DNA of 64,000 nt, from assembly GCA_021817255.1 (NCBI GenBank), contig JAKAVO010000005.1:1-64000 (forward strand). Reading direction: 5' to 3'. The notes beneath the pieces were generated by a model. That model worked only from the letters and a program-made list of their open reading frames with translations, was not told the DNA's origin and did not search any database. The DNA is from Thermoplasmata archaeon (GTDB taxonomy: Archaea > Thermoplasmatota > Thermoplasmata > Thermoplasmatales > Thermoplasmataceae). Numbering within the stretch: the first letter of the stretch is position 1; each line of letters starts with the position of its first letter. This document shows, one piece after another, positions 60,798 through 64,000 of the stretch. The translations under genes were made by a program, and so were the position numbers.

Positions 60798-61457
60798 GTG
60801 GAAGTCAATATTGTTAACGGAAGGAAAGAAAATTCATTTTCTAAAAACCCAAAAGTACTGATAGACATATACAGGTCTACCACTACTATGCCACTGATGC
60901 TTAAAAGAGGCGCAAACATGATAATACCAGTAAGTTCAGTTTCTGTGGCAAAGAAAATAAAGAGTGACAACCCAGATTATGTCATCGCAGGAGAAAGATA
61001 TGGCTTCAAGGTGCCAGGTTTTCAGATGAGCAATTCTCCCTATGAAGTGATGAATACTGAACTGGCTGGAAAAACTGTTATCTTTACATCAACCAATGGA
61101 ACAAGAGTTCTTAATAAGATCAAAGAGTCGGAGGCAATTTTTATTTGTTCCTACATCAATATATTCGCCACCCTTCCTTTATTGAAAAAATTTGATGCAA
61201 TAGACGCTGTTTTATCTGGCAGGCCTGATGGTTATGCCGATGAAGATTATTATTTCGGAATGTTTGTAAAAGACTATCTTGAGAAAGGAAATGAAAAATT
61301 TGATTATTACGTAGATTTGACGAGGAAAGGGCAGGGAACAAAGAGGTTGACCCTTATTGGCGGAAAGAAAGATGTTGAGATTTGCCTTCAAAGAGATTTG
61401 GTTTCCTTCCCGGTTGTTTACGAAAACGGGGCGATAATTAAAAAACTTCAGGAATAG
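60798..61457 (+). CDS. ComB-like 2-phosphosulfolactate phosphatase family protein
   Basis: VLIDIYRSTTTMPLMLKRGA; AGERYGFKVPGFQMSNSPYEV; KTVIFTSTNGTRVLNK; SGRPDGYADEDYYFGMFVKDYL; GTG start placed at 60798. Confidence 0.82.
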   Translation: MEVNIVNGRKENSFSKNPKVLIDIYRSTTTMPLMLKRGANMIIPVSSVSVAKKIKSDNPDYVIAGERYGFKVPGFQMSNSPYEVMNTELAGKTVIFTSTNGTRVLNKIKESEAIFICSYINIFATLPLLKKFDAIDAVLSGRPDGYADEDYYFGMFVKDYLEKGNEKFDYYVDLTRKGQGTKRLTLIGGKKDVEICLQRDLVSFPVVYENGAIIKKLQE

Positions 61458-62091
61458 TTGTGTAATCTTTCCCTGTTCTTTCCCTTGCTGAATCCAGTAT
61501 TATCATCTCAGCAAATTTCAATTTCTTGATTTTCTCTCTGCTCCCAGCCTTTGGGAGTGGAGTTGTGAAGTTGAAGCCGTCTAGCCTGATAGTCATAGCC
61601 TCCAGATACTGGGCCAGTTTAACAGATCTGTCTCCATCAGTAAAACCGTGGAGATTTAACAATCCTTCTGTTTCAGAAGACTGGCATGTGCCTATGAAAT
61701 TCCCCGCTAGCTGAGGTACGAATTTCCTTAATGCCGGAATATTGTCCCCATGAGCATGGATGCACAGCAATGATCCCTTTTTCCAGAAATTCAGGATTTT
61801 TTTAATATTGCCGTCCATATCTGAAACAATAATATCCGGAGTAAAATTTCTGATCCTTTCTATTGCTGAGTCTGCAACCACAGTCACCTTTCCTGAGGGT
61901 TTTCCCTGGACGTAATCACCAGCAGGCCCATAAATTACAAAATTTTCTGATTTAAAAATTCTTAGTTTTTCAAGAAATGTGATCTGGTGAATGGCAAACT
62001 CCTTCAGGATTTTTGTTGCATCATAATCGGATTTGCAGTCAATCAAAAGTTCTTTGCATATCTGATTGTACAATTCATCCCATATTATCAT
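61438..62091 (-). CDS. MptE-like 6-hydroxymethyl-7,8-dihydropterin pyrophosphokinase
   Basis: VVADSAIERIRNFTPDIIVSDMDGNIKKILNFWKKGSLLCIHAHGDNIPALRKFVPQLAGNFIGTCQSSETEGLLNLHGFTDGDRSVKLAQYL. Confidence 0.85.
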   Translation of the reverse strand: MIIWDELYNQICKELLIDCKSDYDATKILKEFAIHQITFLEKLRIFKSENFVIYGPAGDYVQGKPSGKVTVVADSAIERIRNFTPDIIVSDMDGNIKKILNFWKKGSLLCIHAHGDNIPALRKFVPQLAGNFIGTCQSSETEGLLNLHGFTDGDRSVKLAQYLEAMTIRLDGFNFTTPLPKAGSREKIKKLKFAEMIILDSARERTGKDYTTIPEVF

Positions 62092-63218
62092 GACTGATCT
62101 TTATTAGTATAATTGCCTGAGCTCAGGAATGCCGTCCTCTTTCTATGAATAGCAGCTGTTATCATTGCAATAGCTATCCCAACTGAAATTATAATCACTG
62201 ATTCAAGCGCCTGCCCAAATCCTACATACTTTAAGGAATACCTCAGGTATCCAACAATTCCAAGTATCAACAGTTCTGCTGACAGGGAGAACGAGACTGC
62301 GTAAAAAATAGTATCTGACCTTGGTGAACCACCAATATAAATGTCTGCAATCTTAAAAAGAGCCCTGGATACTATTGAAACATAAACCCATATGCCGAAT
62401 ATCTGAAGGAAGAACAGTAATCTGTCAAGTGGGGGCATCCTGATATTATAAAGAATGGAATAGGTTGAAGTTATCCCAACCAGGAATATGCCTATGGAAA
62501 CTATGGTTGATATGAACATGACTCTTGCCTCCTCAGAATAGGCTTTTACGTCGTTCAAAATCATGTTGATCTTTGTTCTCAGATCAAAACCCCTTTCTGT
62601 AAAATACGCACCAAGAACTATGATAACAAGTGTGAGAGCGTACAGCGAAGGGCTCGTGGTCAATTTGCCAGTTAGATCGAAAAATGCTATAAATGAAAGG
62701 ACAGCAACTCCATAAACAAGGAGGATGAGGCCAATAGGAATGAAAATTTTCTTAAAAAATTTCTTGTCTTTCATGGCTTTTACCACGTAATAGTAAAGCG
62801 ATTCAATATTCTGGTTGTGGCGCACTATTATATGTTTAACATACCTTATTTTTGTCCTTGACAGAATCAATGGAATTACATAATCATCCTCAGCACCATC
62901 TGAAATTAATATGCAGTCATTATATTTTCCTTCCGAAAATACATCGTCAAGTTGTTTTGAGATGATTTCGTCCGATTTTTCCCCTACATCATCATCTCCC
63001 GTAACAAGGGCTATTTCAACGTCTTCTCCCTTTGACTGTAAATTTTCATAATGTTTGAGGGCTCCAAATAATGCGTTTGCATCGGAGTCTTCAGGATCGG
63101 CAGTGATCAGTTTTACTGCGGCATTATAGCACTGGGAGTACCCCACAACTGGTCCCTTGATTCCGGACTTTTCTCCGTAGTCGTTATCCCTGTCTATGTT
63201 CAGTATTAAAGTGGTCAT
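62088..63218 (-). CDS. DUF373-family membrane protein
   Basis: TLILNIDRDNDYGEKSGIKGPVVGYSQCYNAAVKLITADPEDSDANALFGALKHYENLQSKGEDVEIALVTGDDDVGEKSDEIISKQLD plus six or so TM segments. Confidence 0.85.
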   Translation of the reverse strand: MTTLILNIDRDNDYGEKSGIKGPVVGYSQCYNAAVKLITADPEDSDANALFGALKHYENLQSKGEDVEIALVTGDDDVGEKSDEIISKQLDDVFSEGKYNDCILISDGAEDDYVIPLILSRTKIRYVKHIIVRHNQNIESLYYYVVKAMKDKKFFKKIFIPIGLILLVYGVAVLSFIAFFDLTGKLTTSPSLYALTLVIIVLGAYFTERGFDLRTKINMILNDVKAYSEEARVMFISTIVSIGIFLVGITSTYSILYNIRMPPLDRLLFFLQIFGIWVYVSIVSRALFKIADIYIGGSPRSDTIFYAVSFSLSAELLILGIVGYLRYSLKYVGFGQALESVIIISVGIAIAMITAAIHRKRTAFLSSGNYTNKDQS

Positions 63219-63270
63219 TGCCCAGTTTCTATATGCATAAGAGATTATTTAAATTTATGTGCAGAATAAT

Positions 63271-63486
63271 TTACTTAATTACGTAATAACCCGCACTTTT
63301 TTGCCTTGCAATTCTCTTTACGTAAGATTTAGTCAACAGTTCCTGCAGAGCCGCATTAACGAGTGCCTTGCCAAGATTTGAGGCTTTCATTATATCGTCT
63401 GCAGTTTTCAACTTATCTTCAGCCACAGCATTTATTTTTTTCAGTGCATCGTAAACCTTTTTTGCGTTTACAGATAATTCATCCAT
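63271..63486 (-). CDS. Small winged-helix DNA-binding protein
   Basis: KVYDALKKINAVAEDKLKTADDIMKASNLGKALVNAALQELLTKSYVKRIARQKSAGYYV. Confidence 0.7.
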   Translation of the reverse strand: MDELSVNAKKVYDALKKINAVAEDKLKTADDIMKASNLGKALVNAALQELLTKSYVKRIARQKSAGYYVIK

Positions 63487-63678
63487 TTTGTTCCCAGTTA
63501 GGTAGGGGATATGTCTATATATTTTTTATCAAGAATGTTCATTATTTATTTACACTATAGAAATCTGTCACAGATGTACAGTTGTAAACTGCATTCAAAT
63601 ACATGCATTTTTAGTTAGTCATTTGTCGAAGTCATATTTAACAATTTTTAAATATATTGGAAATTTTATCCCCAGATA

Positions 63679-64000
63679 TGGAGAAAAGTGGAATCGTGAG
63701 TTATGGGAGCTATATCCCTAAATATAGAATTAAACCAGATGAAATTGCTCGTATCTGGGGTGAAGATCCTGAGAACATCAAGAGTGGAATTTATATTTTA
63801 AGCAAATCTGTTCCTTCTCCTGATGAGGATGTTGCGACTATATCAGTTGAAGCTGCAAGAACAGCCCTAAAAAGGGGAGGAATAAAAGGGGAGAAGATTG
63901 AAGCCATGTATATTGGCTCAGAAAGCCATCCTTATGCTGTAAAACCGACAACGACAATAGTTTCATCAGCTATAGGTGCGAAATTCAATATGTTTTCCGC
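63679..64000 (+). CDS. Hydroxymethylglutaryl-CoA synthase, N-terminal fragment (runs off window)
   Basis: [34 protein letters not shown]...[21 protein letters not shown]...[26 protein letters not shown]. Confidence 0.93.

Overview
The window is an AT-rich, densely coded archaeal chromosome segment. Gene content points to a member of the Thermoplasmatales or a close relative: archaeal ribosomal proteins S12/S7 and L11/L1/L10/L12, GINS, proteasome alpha, deoxyhypusine synthase, NreA, archaeal-type RNase P RNA, MptE, HMG-CoA synthase, and secreted surface proteins with a C-terminal membrane anchor. Main blocks in order: kdpAB; a repeat-bearing surface protein; dys; MFS and ABC transporters; rps12-rps7; 2-oxoacid:ferredoxin oxidoreductase; tRNA-Ser(CGA); psmA; nreA; GINS; rnpB; rpe; a lipA-E1a-E1b-E2-E3-lipB lipoate/2-oxoacid dehydrogenase locus; icd; purA; a DRG-type GTPase; ilvA plus two formimino-folate genes; the L11/L1/L10/L12 ribosomal genes; comB-like; mptE; and the 5' end of HMG-CoA synthase. 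No CRISPR array, intact transposase or recognisable multi-gene defence cassette was seen. The most notable observations are: (1) an orphan Dam-type methylase interrupted exactly at its catalytic DPPY motif by a 49-nt insert that looks like an IS200/IS605 right-end hairpin, sitting directly 3' of TTTAC; (2) two genes, a surface protein and a SufR-like regulator, each broken by the same +1 offset at an A7 tract; (3) an aldehyde-dehydrogenase-like protein that appears to lack the catalytic Cys; (4) a CoA-binding protein gene whose last codons are the 5' end of a tRNA-Ser gene. All assignments come from reading the sequence; no database search was run.
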